This document shows, piece by piece, positions 54,479 through 64,000 of a stretch of 64,000 bases of DNA. A program made the translations under genes and the position numbers. The notes under the pieces were generated by a model. That model saw only the letters and a list, made by a program, of their open reading frames with translations. It had not been told where the DNA came from and did no database searches. Position 1 is the stretch's first letter; the number at the start of each line of letters is the position of its first letter. This stretch comes from Chiua virens (Eukaryota; Basidiomycota; Agaricomycetes; Boletales; Boletaceae), in the NCBI GenBank assembly GCA_019787685.1, contig JAHNUO010000001.1, positions 3,472,001 to 3,536,000 on the forward strand, read 5' to 3'.

Positions 54479-55040
54479 ATGGTTACTGCTATGTTTCTGG
54501 TGGCCCCTGCTCATCAATGATGTCAAATGGTATACCTGTACCTGCCACAAGTGTCAAATTTGACAGATGCAAAAGTTTCATATCCCTCCTACTGTACCAG
54601 TTATGGGCAGGCTATTTCACAAAGTCCACATCAACATGATGGTGATGCCTCAATCAGGCAGATACCAGTATATTGTTCAGGCCCAATGTGCTCTTACTGC
54701 ATATCCTGAATGGTGCATGTTGCAATCCGAGAATGCGTCCTCTATCACATCTTTTATTTTCAAAGATATCCTATGCTGTTGGGGAGCTGTCTCTGAGCTC
54801 ATTACAGACAATGGTCTGGCATTTGTACAGGCACTTGACAACTTGGCTACCCGATACGGTATTTGCCATATCTGGATTTCCCCTTACAACTCTCAGGCGA
54901 ATGGCATTGTCAAACGGCGTCATCTCAATGTCCAGGAGGCCATGGTCAAAAGTACCACTTCAGGTGACCCACTTTTGAGGTCTCTTAGACACGTCTTTCT
55001 CTACCAAAAGATGTGTCTAAAAGACACTATTCCTATGTGA

Positions 55041-55662
55041 TATCACACACTTTTTTGCACAAATTGGAGAAGTAAATACATGTTGGCATATAATCATCTG
55101 AACAATAATCAATGTAGTAGGGGGGGTCATTGTGACACACAAAAATAAACTTGTGACACACAGAATTTGTATGTCACAAAATGGCAAGACAAACCAAAAA
55201 ACCTTAGAATCAATGATAGGTTGTGAAATTGTAGTCAAAGAGACCCTAAAAGTGGGTCACCTGAGATCTTTATATGTCATCATGTCTTCCTTGCTACTCA
55301 ATCAAAAGAACTGTTACTTAGATATTCTTAAAAAGATAATTCTATAGACAAGGCAAGACTTTCATAAAGATATAGAGAATTATTGTAGAGAAGACTTGAT
55401 ACCTTGAAGACAATATAATAGATAGAGTGTTGATTGAAAAGCTAGGATAGTGAATAGGAAATGACAAATAGTATGTGAGATATTATATATGAAAGATGTA
55501 GAAGAGAGAGATTCAAGTATGAATGCATACACATTGGCTGGAAAGCTACAAGGATTTATCATTGACTTGTGAAAATCATATATAATATAACAGTTTTGAT
55601 ATGATGTGACATACAACATAGTACATGCACTACACAAATAGTACTTTATTACAACAATGTTA
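55041..55662. other. A/T-rich stretch, no gene recognised
   Basis: Non-coding A/T-rich sequence. It already contains isolated GTGACACACA words at 55132 and 55153, as in the array further right. Confidence 0.4.
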
Positions 55663-55965
55663 TACTCTATGGCACACAATAAAGATCCTGTGACACACAA
55701 TGCCATTCTCTGTGATACACAAGAGGGATCCTGTGACACACAATAAGAATGTTGTGACACACAACCTGATCCTCTGTGTCATACAATGTTGTTCTGTGTG
55801 ATACACAATAGGATTTGTGACACACAACATGATCCTCTGTGTTGCACAAAAGAACATTGTGTGATACAAAATACAAATCTTGTGATGCACAACATACATA
55901 TTGTATTGAACAACATCATCCTTTGCATCACACAATGTCATGCTATGTGTAACACAACAACTTGA
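55663..55965 (-). repeat. Degenerate tandem repeat with GTGACACACAA core
   Basis: About ten units of 25-30 bp built on TGTGACACACAATG with variable spacers. On the minus strand it is open in two frames, reading phrases like CVTGSLLCITE and VCHRIPLVYHRE, which is a by-product of the repeat rather than a gene. Confidence 0.75.
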
Positions 55966-56223
55966 GTATCAATTCAAGTATCAGTGTATAACTATTATGT
56001 AACATTGAGATCATATGCAGTATATAAGATACACATGAAATTAACAAGTGGCTATACTACAAAGACATCATTACTTGAAGTCTTCTTCCATATCACTCTC
56101 GATCACTGGAGAAATTTATCTCTTCACATGATGACACTTGGGCTTTGGTCATCTACTTCACGTGACGTGCTGATCTGCTCAGGCTCTGAACCAGTAGACT
56201 CATTCAGAGGATCAGAGGGGTCC

Positions 56224-58555
56224 TTAGATGACAAGACAGCAATTTTTCTCGTTCAATTTCACAGGACAGAGTGTAGTGATCACTTTCGATGGGGCACGAT
56301 GATCTGGATGGACATCATCATCAGAACCTGAACCCTGCTGCATCAAACGGCGTTGGATTCGCTTGCATGCTCTAGCAAGGGGAGCATCATCATGAGACAA
56401 CTCGGACTCTGCATCTTCCAACAGAGATGGATTGCCTCTCTTCAAATGCTTGACACCCTTTGTATGACCAATTCCATAGCGCTGCTTGTCCTTCCACTCT
56501 TTCCAATGGACACAATCCCCCAACGTATACAAGGCAGTCAAATTGACATCACACACGAGGGGGATTTTCTTCTTCACTGACGAATGATTATTGAGATCAA
56601 TTTCATCTTAGAATCCATCAGTCAAACTCGCAAAGGTACTGTATACATCCAGCATACTCACCTTTGCTCCAGGAAACAATATCCACATCTTTCGCATCTC
56701 TGCGACCTTGTTGAGCATTCTCCACAAATGGCCAAATGAGTGTGCGTGTATCGGAAGTGGAGAGGTTATGAATATTCATCAATGGTCCAGGTGCTGGGAC
56801 ACCATTGGGCCAGTTCACAATGTGACATTTCCCTTTCCAGGCAAACTCGAGCCATCAAATCCATGGAAACATATGATCCTTGAGATTCAGACCCCAAACA
56901 TCTTCAGTAAATGGTGCTACAACCAATTTTCAGCACAACATAACATGATTGTATCATCAAACTGACCAAACTTTGCATGTAACAGATTGGTAATGACTGC
57001 ATGAGCTTTATCCTGAGAAATCAAGTTGATATTGATTGTTTCTAAGTCAACGCCTCCTTTGCGTGGTCCACCAACATGCCTGAGCCCTACTTCATTCAAT
57101 TTCGTAGCCCTGTGTAATGTCTAATTTAGTTTCTAATTGTTTACAAAGAATTACATGAACTTGAAACTAGTCTTGACTATATCCAAAGCCTCGTGCATTG
57201 ACAATTTGAGATTCCCGAGTATTGTCTTCACCCATTTGGTGCCACCAAATATCGCGGACCCAGATCGCACATGATTATCACTGCCTGTGTATATGACAGC
57301 ACCAATCACCTCGACATTATCAAGGTTACTATATACTGTACCTGAGCCTGAATATGGAGCTATATGTTAGCAAAGCACATTCTGTCAATATCCAAAAGGA
57401 CAATACCATTGCTGAAAAATGTGTGCTAGCAGCGGCAATGCAACGTGCTGCTGACTTGTCGACAATACTCTTAGGGACATCAAGGCATAACCCAGCATGC
57501 AGGATGTCGTGCTCTTCCTTCATAGCTGGATCCCACAGACTGTCCTTCCACTCTTTGTAGTCCGCCCCAAGTCGTTCCATCCAGTCCTTTGCAGATTCTG
57601 TTGTATACAACATGACCCATCAATGTATGACTACCCAGCAAGATCTTATCAACTTACCCTCATCCGCCTGCCCTTTGTGATGTGAGTGCCATGCACAATA
57701 CAAATTTACAATGATGTCTTCTGTGAGTCGCCAGTCAAGACACCTGCCTCCCATAGTACTGCTCTTGTAGGTTTCCATAGGGACCTTGCAAGTTCTTGTG
57801 TATCTTCCGTGAACTTTGCTCCCAGTGTGAGACATCTCTCCTTGTCTGCAGCCAAAATAGGTCCAGGGTGTACTTCCCATTCGTCGTTAGATGGAGTGGC
57901 ATCCTTGTCTTCTCTTTCATCAACAGAGTTTCCATGTGTTTCTTTCTCACTTGCGCCTGGCGACACATCCTTATCCTCATGAGCAGGATCATTACATACT
58001 TCTTCATTCTCGCTAAGATGCTCATTTCCCTCCCCACCAAATGCATTGATGAACCAATCAGGTGACACAGCACGCTGTTTTCCCTTATCAATGTACATCT
58101 GGCAGTTCGAAGTATGACCATCCATGGGTAAAGGAGCGAGCAGCGATGAATTTGGCAATGGGCTGTCGAGATACCCTGTAAAGCATGTCATCTCATCATA
58201 CCAAGATCAATCAATGTTATTACCCACCAACCGGTATATCTCCTTCATGGTCCAGCGAAGGTCCTTCATTTTTTCCACAGGTCTGCTGTGAGGGAATTTC
58301 CTTGTCCTCCATAAGCTGATCCACTTCTTGCATGGATTTCAATGATGTAGATAGAGCCTCTGGATCAGTGGTGAGGGCTGAAATCACAGGGAAAGCATCC
58401 CTCCCAGTTGTTGTATTGAAGGTATCCTGTAATATGGCATACTGCGCCAATCTATCTTCAGTGTCAGGAGACAACCATGCATCGGCTACCTCTTGTTCTC
58501 CCAGGACAGCTGAAGAATGACGGTTGGTTGCATGTGGTTCATAGGGGAGAGCCAA
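56224..58555 (-). pseudogene. Agaricomycete multi-exon hypothetical gene, partly decayed
   Basis: Reading leftwards: AYAILQ-type segment LSPDTEDRLAQYAILQDTFN and LTTDPEALSTSLKSMQEVDQ (58500-58290); an intron of about 60 nt at 58235-58170 joins GDIPV to GYLDSPLPNSSLLAPLPMDG; then DKGKQRAVSPDWFINAFGGE, an acidic stretch, TQELARSLWKPTRAVLWEAG (57790) and, one frame away, VNLYCAWHSHHKGQADEG. Further exons give AKDWMERLGADYKEWKDSLW and LCLDVPKSIVDKSAARCIAA (57580-57430), and, near the end, IPLVCDVNLTALYTLGDCVH, WKEWKDKQRYGIGHTKGVKH and APLARACKRIQRRLMQQGSG (56570-56290). A single-base frame change near 57735 marks it as damaged or misassembled. No known domain is visible. Confidence 0.45.
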
Positions 58556-59110
58556 TGGACGATGGGATTGGTAGTGGGGTTGCTGGTGATCAATACTGAC
58601 TGTATTAGTAACTCCATTTGCAATGTCTGATTTGCTGGGGATAGCTGAGGGACAATGTGATTGATGGTGAGGTTACTGGCGATCAATGCTGGCTGTATTG
58701 GTAACTCCGTTTGCGATTTCTGATTCACTGGGGGCAGCTGAGGGATGACAAGATTGGTGGTGGGGTTGCCGGCGATTGATGCTGGCTGTATTGGTAACTC
58801 CATTTGCGATTTCTGATTCGCTGGGGTCAGCTGAGGGATGATGAGATTGGCGGTGGGGTTGCCAGTGATTGATGCTGGCTGTATTGGTAACTCCATTTGT
58901 GATGTCTGATTCGCTGGGGACAGCCGAGGGATGATGAGATTGGTGGTGTTGCTGGCGATCAATGCTAGCTGTATTGGTAACTCCATCTGTGATCTCTGAT
59001 TTGCTGGGGACAGCTGAGAGACGATGAGATTGGGGGTGATGTTGGTGGTCGTTGTTGTCTATATTGGTAACTCCATTTGCAGTTTCTGATTCACAGGGGG
59101 TAGCTGGGAG
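58530..59110 (-). repeat. 93-bp coding-type tandem array, 6-7 units
   Basis: Each unit is 31 codons long, so indels between units keep the frame. On the minus strand one frame reads ELPIQPASIAGNPTTNLVIP and another reads SEIANGVTNTASIDRQ with HHQSHHPSA. Both are open over several units. It lies directly 5' of the 56224-58555 gene and may be part of it. Confidence 0.82.
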
Positions 59111-59131
59111 ACAATCAGATTGATGATGTGG

Positions 59132-60330
59132 CTAGTGATTGATGCTGGCTCTGTTAGTAACTTTGTTCTGGTGTTGCGAGCTACAAAGGGTCAGTGCGGT
59201 GGTTATAGCATTCCTGCGGCGGTCATCGATGCTAGCTATGCGATTTATTTGACAGGAGGCCTTCTGCCACAGAAGGTCATGAGGTGTGCCAGTTTTCGAG
59301 GCTGCACCATTGACCATGAGTAGAGGGATCCTGGTAGGAATATTGCCTGAAGGACCAAATTCTATGCCTTCTGTGAGCATTACATTATTGCATCGAAAGA
59401 AATGGTGTCTTTACCTTCCATGCGTTTTTGCAGAGTCAAGAATGAAATCTCATGGTACACACAATGACTTACACTGAAGCTTCAAAAGTTCCTGTTTCCT
59501 AAGCAGCCAATGCAGTAGATGAAGTGATATGCTGTGGAATTGTGAGCGAATGAGGCTCCATGGTAAGCATGAAGAAGACTTCTTACCTTCAGAACCAAAG
59601 ACAAGGCTCTCGCCGTGGAAGTGCAAAGTATCCAGAAACGCACACACTATAGAGATTCGTCAAAAACTTTGTGACGAACTTCGGAACTATACAAACCTTA
59701 CATCCTCCACTCTGCTGCAAAACTTCTCCAACATGCATTGGAAGAAGGGTACACACAATCCTCAACACAGAGGAATTGGGGGACAGAACCCAAAGCACAC
59801 GCTCTGAGTGATGATATGTCCACGACGCTGTGGACAAGTTTGCAGGCAAGGTGCGAAAGCAGGAAAAAAGGCAAAGAGACATTGAAATGGAGCAGGGAAG
59901 GCAAAACGGGAATTTGAGGCAGAGCTAAGAGAATTCAATTGTCTCACAGTTTCTTTTGTCTCATGCCATGCCACCATGCCACTAGTCTCAGTTCCATCCA
60001 TTGCGGCGATTTCTGGGTTTAAAACCCCAAGAGAATTGTGGCATGTATTTCACGCTCTGCTGCAACACCACACTGTAACACCGAACACAGTTGAACGGTC
60101 CTGTGTTCCCATGCCTCGACCTGCCTGACAGGCGCACCTCACGTGCCAACCACCGCCATCACGCACTCACAGCACTGCTCTCCTCACCTCACCCTGTTCC
60201 CTCTCCACTGCAGGCACTGTGCCTGAGGAAAAAAGTGTAGCTAACATAGTGTACCCCATCATCTAATACAAGCAGGCTTTCTTGGACAAGATTTAAGAGA
60301 AAATTTCATGTTAACACAGTGCCAACACCA
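59132..60330. other. Mixed stretch, no gene assigned
   Basis: Minus-strand frames at 59380-59132 (CQINRIASIDDRRRNAITTA) may be the 5' exon of the gene with the 93-bp array. Frames at 59450-59650 (AFLDTLHFHGESLVFGSE) and 59690-60001 are not recognised. Confidence 0.3.
59983..60027 (+). repeat. 45-bp direct repeat, copy 1
   Basis: TAGTCTCAGTTCCATCCATT followed by GCGGCGATTTCTGGGTTTAA. The second copy is at 60841-60886. Confidence 0.85.
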
Positions 60331-60399
60331 TTAACCACATGGTACGAAAGCAGTGAGTAGCATCATATGTAAAACATCTATCTCTAGTTGCCACTGCAT

Positions 60400-60625
60400 C
60401 TCTTTGGCGAGCTGTTTAGCTTTTGCCTTGACATCCTTGATCGTACTAGCCATATAGAAAGCAGACTCGGGCAACGTGTCACAGGCACCAGAGAGAATCT
60501 CCTTGAATGACCAAACAGTGTCCTTCAAGGAAACAAGTTTGCCCTCATAATTGGTAAAGACCTGTGCAACTTGAAATGGTTGTGACATGAAATGTTGGAT
60601 TTTATGAGCACGTTTGACCTTCATG
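60400..60625 (-). pseudogene. Mitochondrial ATP synthase beta subunit, C-terminal fragment
   Basis: Reading leftwards: [20 protein letters not shown], then [29 protein letters not shown] and [12 protein letters not shown]. This is the C-terminal helical domain of F1-ATPase beta (ATP2), where the family has [25 protein letters not shown] and LPE.AFYMVGGIEE. Here VGGIEE is replaced by ASTIKD and no upstream exon or nucleotide-binding domain is found. About 75 codons remain, without the normal stop. It is an orphan copy surrounded by transposon debris. Confidence 0.82.
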
Positions 60626-61202
60626 CATCTTATTAGCAAGTAGTCAGAGTTAATATCCTGAGTGCACCTTCATTGTCTTGTGTCCCAGTAGTCTCAACTG
60701 TAGTTATTGTGTTACATGACATGATCTATGGTTCACTCCAAAGGCATACTGTCCACATCACTTGAACTTGAACTCATCCAGATTCAACCAATCAACCCTC
60801 CCGAAATGGAGGTGCTCGCAATCTTAGATCAGTGTGGCATTAGTCTCAGTTCCATCCGTTGTGGCGATTTCTGGGTTTAAAAACCCACATTGCAGAGAGC
60901 ATGTAAGTTGGTGGAGCTTGAATTACTTTGACACATGCGCTTCACAATTTGAACTCCACTTTTTCTCTCTTTCTTTCATAATACATTCTTCCTGCTGGAA
61001 AGTCCAAAGCGCTTTGGACTCATTGCTCATCTTGACGTGCGTCGAGATTCTGAGATTCTCACTTGAAAGCACAGTGATGTGCTTTTCATCCAGTGACAGC
61101 AACATTGCTGTGATTCATTTACTGGCTACTCCTCACCAACAGCGTTGTACCAAAGGTGTGTACCTCTGTCTGTTGGATTTGTGGTGCTAATCAATTTGCA
61201 GG
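60626..61202. other. No gene recognised; holds direct-repeat copy 2
   Basis: Copy 2 of the 45-bp direct repeat is at 60841-60886. An open frame at 60834-61190 is not recognised; it could include an upstream exon of the following gene. Confidence 0.3.
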
Positions 61203-62513
61203 ATGACTTCCAACCTTCCATCAGATGCCATTGTTGACTTTGATGTCCCAGAGCAAATGCCACTCCATGAGCTGGTCGTACTCTGTCCAACTAACACAAG
61301 TGACACTGGTAAGTACTTTCCCTGACATTTCAATAGTGAATGTTCATTGTCTGCAGAGTCTTTTGGACCATGGGATGCGCAAGGTATCACGACCACCAAC
61401 AACCTCATCATCTCATTGCCCAACATGAAAACCATCCCAGGAATTGTTCTTGGAAATGCCACTCTGCGCTACCAATCCGACAGCCAGTGGGGGTATATTG
61501 ATCCCTTCCAAACTCCCCAACATTATCATGAGGACTTTCCATGGTTGTGTCTTATCCCCCGAAAAGGTCAGGCAACTCGCTGTTACAATCACGTTTCACA
61601 TTATTCTTTCGCCTTCCTACTCAACGCTCTCATCCATTATACAAGATACACAATATCTATTACGGCACTCTTTGCCTCATGCCAAGGCTATACTCAGGAC
61701 CTTATCCTATTGGCCAATCCTTTATGACTCACTATGATTCATTATTAGACACGTGTTATCTCACGATGTCATAACCCATGCACAACACACGTGTATTCAC
61801 ATGTTATCTCTTATCTATGATTCCCTATGACTCATATCCATTATTAAAGCAGTGCTTATCTTATAACATGCTTATACCGCATTGTTACAGCATTGTTTCC
61901 TCATGTCTTTATCTATGACTCACATACATGCTGATACCTCATGTTATCACACCTTATCTACCAATCAGGACACTCATACTTATCTATGTATTCATACTCC
62001 AATTGTAGCTCCGATTGTACTTTTAGTATATAAGACTTGAATGCAGCACCAAGGGAACTCTAACAAAGTTCACCTTTGGTTTTCCCCCATTGTCTCTCAT
62101 AGACAGATCACCTCTGTAGTTCTCGCCTCACTTGTCAGACTCACTTGCATTCTACATCCTTACACTGACCACTACAACCACTCGCAAGTAACTCATAGTC
62201 TACGTTTGTTCTAGGTTGTTACACTCACCATATTGAATGATCATTTCTCATCAAAGTTGTAGGAACTATTCCTGACTTGCTGTTGACATCTCATCGATGG
62301 GTGCTTTGGGCAAACATCACCGAAGACAACATGAATTGGGCGTGTCCACACACACCAACTTCCACCATCCAACTTGGTCGGATCAAGCAGCGCATCCTGT
62401 CCTCTGTGCAAGATTGTGCCATATATCTCACAGAAACAGTCACGAAGTACAGTGGCTCAAACAACTGTCCCAATGTTTGCATGTTTTTCACTAAACGCAA
62501 TAAAACGCGGTAA
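61203..62513 (+). CDS. Hypothetical gene carrying a solo LTR in an intron and a Tc1 end at its 3' side
   Basis: ATG at 61203 gives MTSNLPSDAIVDFDVPEQMP, LHELVVLCPTNTSDT; an intron begins at GTAAGTAC (about 61308) and ends at CTGCAG before ESFGPWDAQG. The second exon continues TNNLIISLPNMKTIPGIVLG and HEDFPWLCLIPRK. The next intron, 61567-62256, has a GTCAGG donor and AAAG acceptor; most of it is a 643-bp solo LTR. Splicing gives VVGTIPDLLLTSHRWVLWAN and LGRIKQRILSSVQDCAIYLT. The last codons before the stop at 62511-62513 come from the end of a Tc1 element that starts at 62485, so the original C-terminus is lost. No family recognised. Confidence 0.5.
61581..62223 (+). repeat. Solo LTR, family 2, inside an intron
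   Basis: 643 bp from TGTTACAATCACG to CTAGGTTGTTACA, with ends TGTTAC...TTACA. Flanks are CTCGC (61576-61580) and CTCAC (62224-62228), a 5-bp target duplication with one C/T-type change. A TATATAAGACTTG motif near 62020 could be its promoter. Confidence 0.82.
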
Positions 62514-64000
62514 CCACTAAACCTTACCCAAACCTGTGTGTATATGAAATATAGTACCTACTCCTGGCTTTCTATTGGACCAAAGGTCAAAGGATTTGAA
62601 TAAGATTTGATGACATGGCAATTATTTCAAAATGATCACTCATTGGGACAGTTTTTTGACTTTAAGTTTGGATTACATATATCAGACCCTAACATGTTGG
62701 AAAGTACTTACATACATTTGATAATGGTTCTATTATGTTATATTTATGTAACTATCATCAGCTAGCACCATATAAACCCCACCATTTCACAGTAACTTTC
62801 CTATCATCATTATGAAACTTATCACCAGCTCTTAAGGGACAATAACATCTCCTTCCCTTTCCTTAAGCTTTCTTCCAGGAAAATAACCTCTAAAACTAGT
62901 CTGGGCAAGTCTATAGTGTCTAGGGTCCTTCAGGAAATCCAACTAGACAACACTAAACATCTTGGTGGTCACCCTTCAAAGTTTTCATTTACCAGCAAAC
63001 GGGCTATTGTACAACAGATCATTACTGGCAAGGCCAAAAATGCTGTTCAGCTCACTATACTTATAAATACCATTATTGATACTCATCTCTACCCTCAGAC
63101 AGCCAGAAATACCCTCAAAAAAGCCTATTTGAAAGCTGTGGTAGAGAACAAAAACATCTTCTCTTCAAGAGTCACAAGAAAGGATGGTTGGCCTATGCTT
63201 TCCAATACTAGCATTGGACTGTGGAGGGTGGGAAAATGGTTGTATAGTTAAGTGAGGCTAAAGTCAATAGGATTAGGTCATACAAACAAGAGTATGTGTG
63301 GAAAAAGGTGGGAAAGTAGTTGATTACTAGGGTACAGTCAAGCATAGAGGAGGCTATGGGCCTATATAGGATAGAATGGAGTGGGAGTTTAGAGTGAGAT
63401 GTACAGAAGGATGAATGCTGAGCAATATGTGACAATTTCACAGCAAGGGTTGCTGGAAAACATTGAAGAATTTTAAATTTCAGAAGGTGATATCATTTTT
63501 CAATAAGATAATGATCCCAAGCATACCTCTAAAAGAGTTCAGACCTGGGTCAAAGATCAAGAGATTGGATCTTTAGATTGGCCTGCACAGTCTCTAGATC
63601 TCACTTCCTTTGAACATACCTGAAATTATCTCAAAAAATGACTTTCAGCTTATAAAAGTGCCCCTAAAGGAGTTTATCATTTATAGGAGAGGTTAGTAGA
63701 GGAGTGGGGAAATATTTGTGCAGAATAACATCAGAAATAGATTAAAAGCATGCATAGAAGGCTTGAAGCTGTTACCAAGGCCAAAGGAGGTCATACCAAA
63801 TAATAATACTTACATTTATATAAAGTCAAAAAACTGTCCCAATGAGTGATCATTTTGAAATGATTGCCATGTCATCAAATCTTATTCAAATCCTTTGACC
63901 CTTGGTCCAATAGAAAGCCAGGAGTAGGTACTATATTTCATATTCCCACAGGTTTGGGTAAGGTTTAGTGGTTACCGCGTTTTATTGCGTTTAGTGAAAA
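62485..64000 (+). mobile_element. Second Tc1-type element, reaching the right edge
   Basis: Starts TTTTCACTAAACGCAATAAA; the window ends with its reverse complement. The terminal inverted repeats are about 180 bp (62485-62668 and 63815-64000). The last few bases and the target duplication are outside or at the edge of the window. Confidence 0.88.
62916..63800 (+). pseudogene. Tc1-type transposase, broken
   Basis: N-terminal helix-turn-helix remnants: GGHPSKFSFTSKRAIVQQII and GKAKNAVQLTILINTIIDTH, then LYPQTARNTLKKAYLKAVVE up to 63251. Later FQQDNDPKHTSKRVQTWVKD (63500, second catalytic Asp kept), then WPAQSLDLTSFEHTWNYLKK with the Glu kept, and SMHRRLEAVTKAKGGHTK near the end. The segment with the first Asp is not readable and several stops occur (63250, 63640, 63690). 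Related to, but clearly different from, the element at 44539. Confidence 0.8.

Larger units (their letters stand above)
50545..55040 (+). mobile_element. Ty3/Gypsy-type retrotransposon, internally deleted and interrupted
   Basis: A possible 5' LTR start TGTTACAATCAC at 50545 has the same first 12 bases as the solo LTR at 61581. Gag, a piece of protease, and an integrase follow in order on the plus strand. Reverse transcriptase and RNase H are absent: protease similarity stops near 52910 and the integrase-side sequence begins by about 53084. The 3' LTR was not found. The integrase is split by a solo LTR. Confidence 0.7.
53084..55040 (+). pseudogene. Gypsy integrase, split by a solo LTR
   Basis: First part (53084-53389): ELVIPCSPKALANEAHIDQI, LDLTDHNFTSFVNSTTQFF, LHGRHQLVMPTEHRYRLIKE and KGVFLVQT, the N-terminal side of the integrase with its His residues. 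After the LTR (53390-54478) and its duplicated ATGG the text resumes FWWPLLINDVKWYTCTCHKC, FHIPPTVPVMGRLFHKVHIN, QCALTAYPEWCMLQSENASS, DILCCWGAVSELITDNGLAF and ISPYNSQANGIVKRRHLNVQ. The second catalytic Asp (TDNG) is kept, while the Glu (GIVERRH in the family) is Lys. Stops also occur near 53277 and 54565. Confidence 0.82.

Noticed and set aside
55663..55965. Cys-rich secreted peptide family read on the minus strand
   Set aside because: Two frames are open at once and no start context, signal peptide or splice pattern is visible; the Cys residues come from the ACACA repeat.
1..64000. rRNA or tRNA genes
   Set aside because: No rRNA core sequence and no cloverleaf with the conserved T-loop and box B words was noticed by eye; a covariance-model scan would be needed to exclude tRNAs.

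Overview
The window is nuclear DNA from a filamentous basidiomycete, most likely an agaricomycete. Coding exons are short and separated by many introns of about 45-65 nt with GT...AG borders. The housekeeping genes read as agaricomycete UTP20, CDC73 and condensin CAP-G. The mobile elements (Plavaka, Ty3/Gypsy and Tc1 types) are the usual load of such genomes. A lower rank cannot be assigned from sequence alone.

Layout. 1-2.9 kb: 5' part of UTP20 (minus strand, runs off the left edge). 2.9-13.0 kb: a gene island between two inverted copies of a 58-bp hairpin repeat. It holds two tandem Crinkler-like proteins (header, restriction-endonuclease-like segment, protein kinase), an O-fucosyltransferase-like gene, an HNH endonuclease gene and CDC73. 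13-15 kb: a decayed CAP-G fragment ending at a third copy of the repeat. 15-29.4 kb: a strongly rearranged block with a large imperfect inverted duplication centred near 21.5 kb. A conserved hypothetical gene ('gene X'), a P-loop GTPase and a coiled-coil gene each occur in two partial copies there; a Kre9/KNH-type GPI-anchored protein lies inside the left arm. 29.5-37.2 kb: a RING-finger gene and a very large multi-exon gene with a ParB-like motif, accompanied by nine copies of a 32-bp hairpin that lie only between genes or inside introns. 37.2-64 kb: repeats and transposon remains.

The right half is a nested transposon graveyard: a Tc1 element inserted in a Plavaka element by TA duplication; two solo LTRs of one family with 4-bp target duplications, one of them inside a Gypsy integrase and itself carrying a 380-bp insertion; a Gypsy gag with two tryptophan-to-stop changes; a Gypsy integrase with all three catalytic acids replaced; a third solo LTR sitting inside an intron; and a second Tc1 element filling the right edge. 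Three minisatellites and a 93-bp coding array lie among them.

Working together: UTP20 (ribosome biogenesis) and CDC73 (Paf1 complex, transcription elongation) are core genes. The two header-nuclease-kinase genes with the neighbouring HNH gene look like an accessory effector or conflict cluster. Several reading frames, including core genes, carry 1-2 nt indels; from one sequence I cannot separate real lesions from assembly errors.
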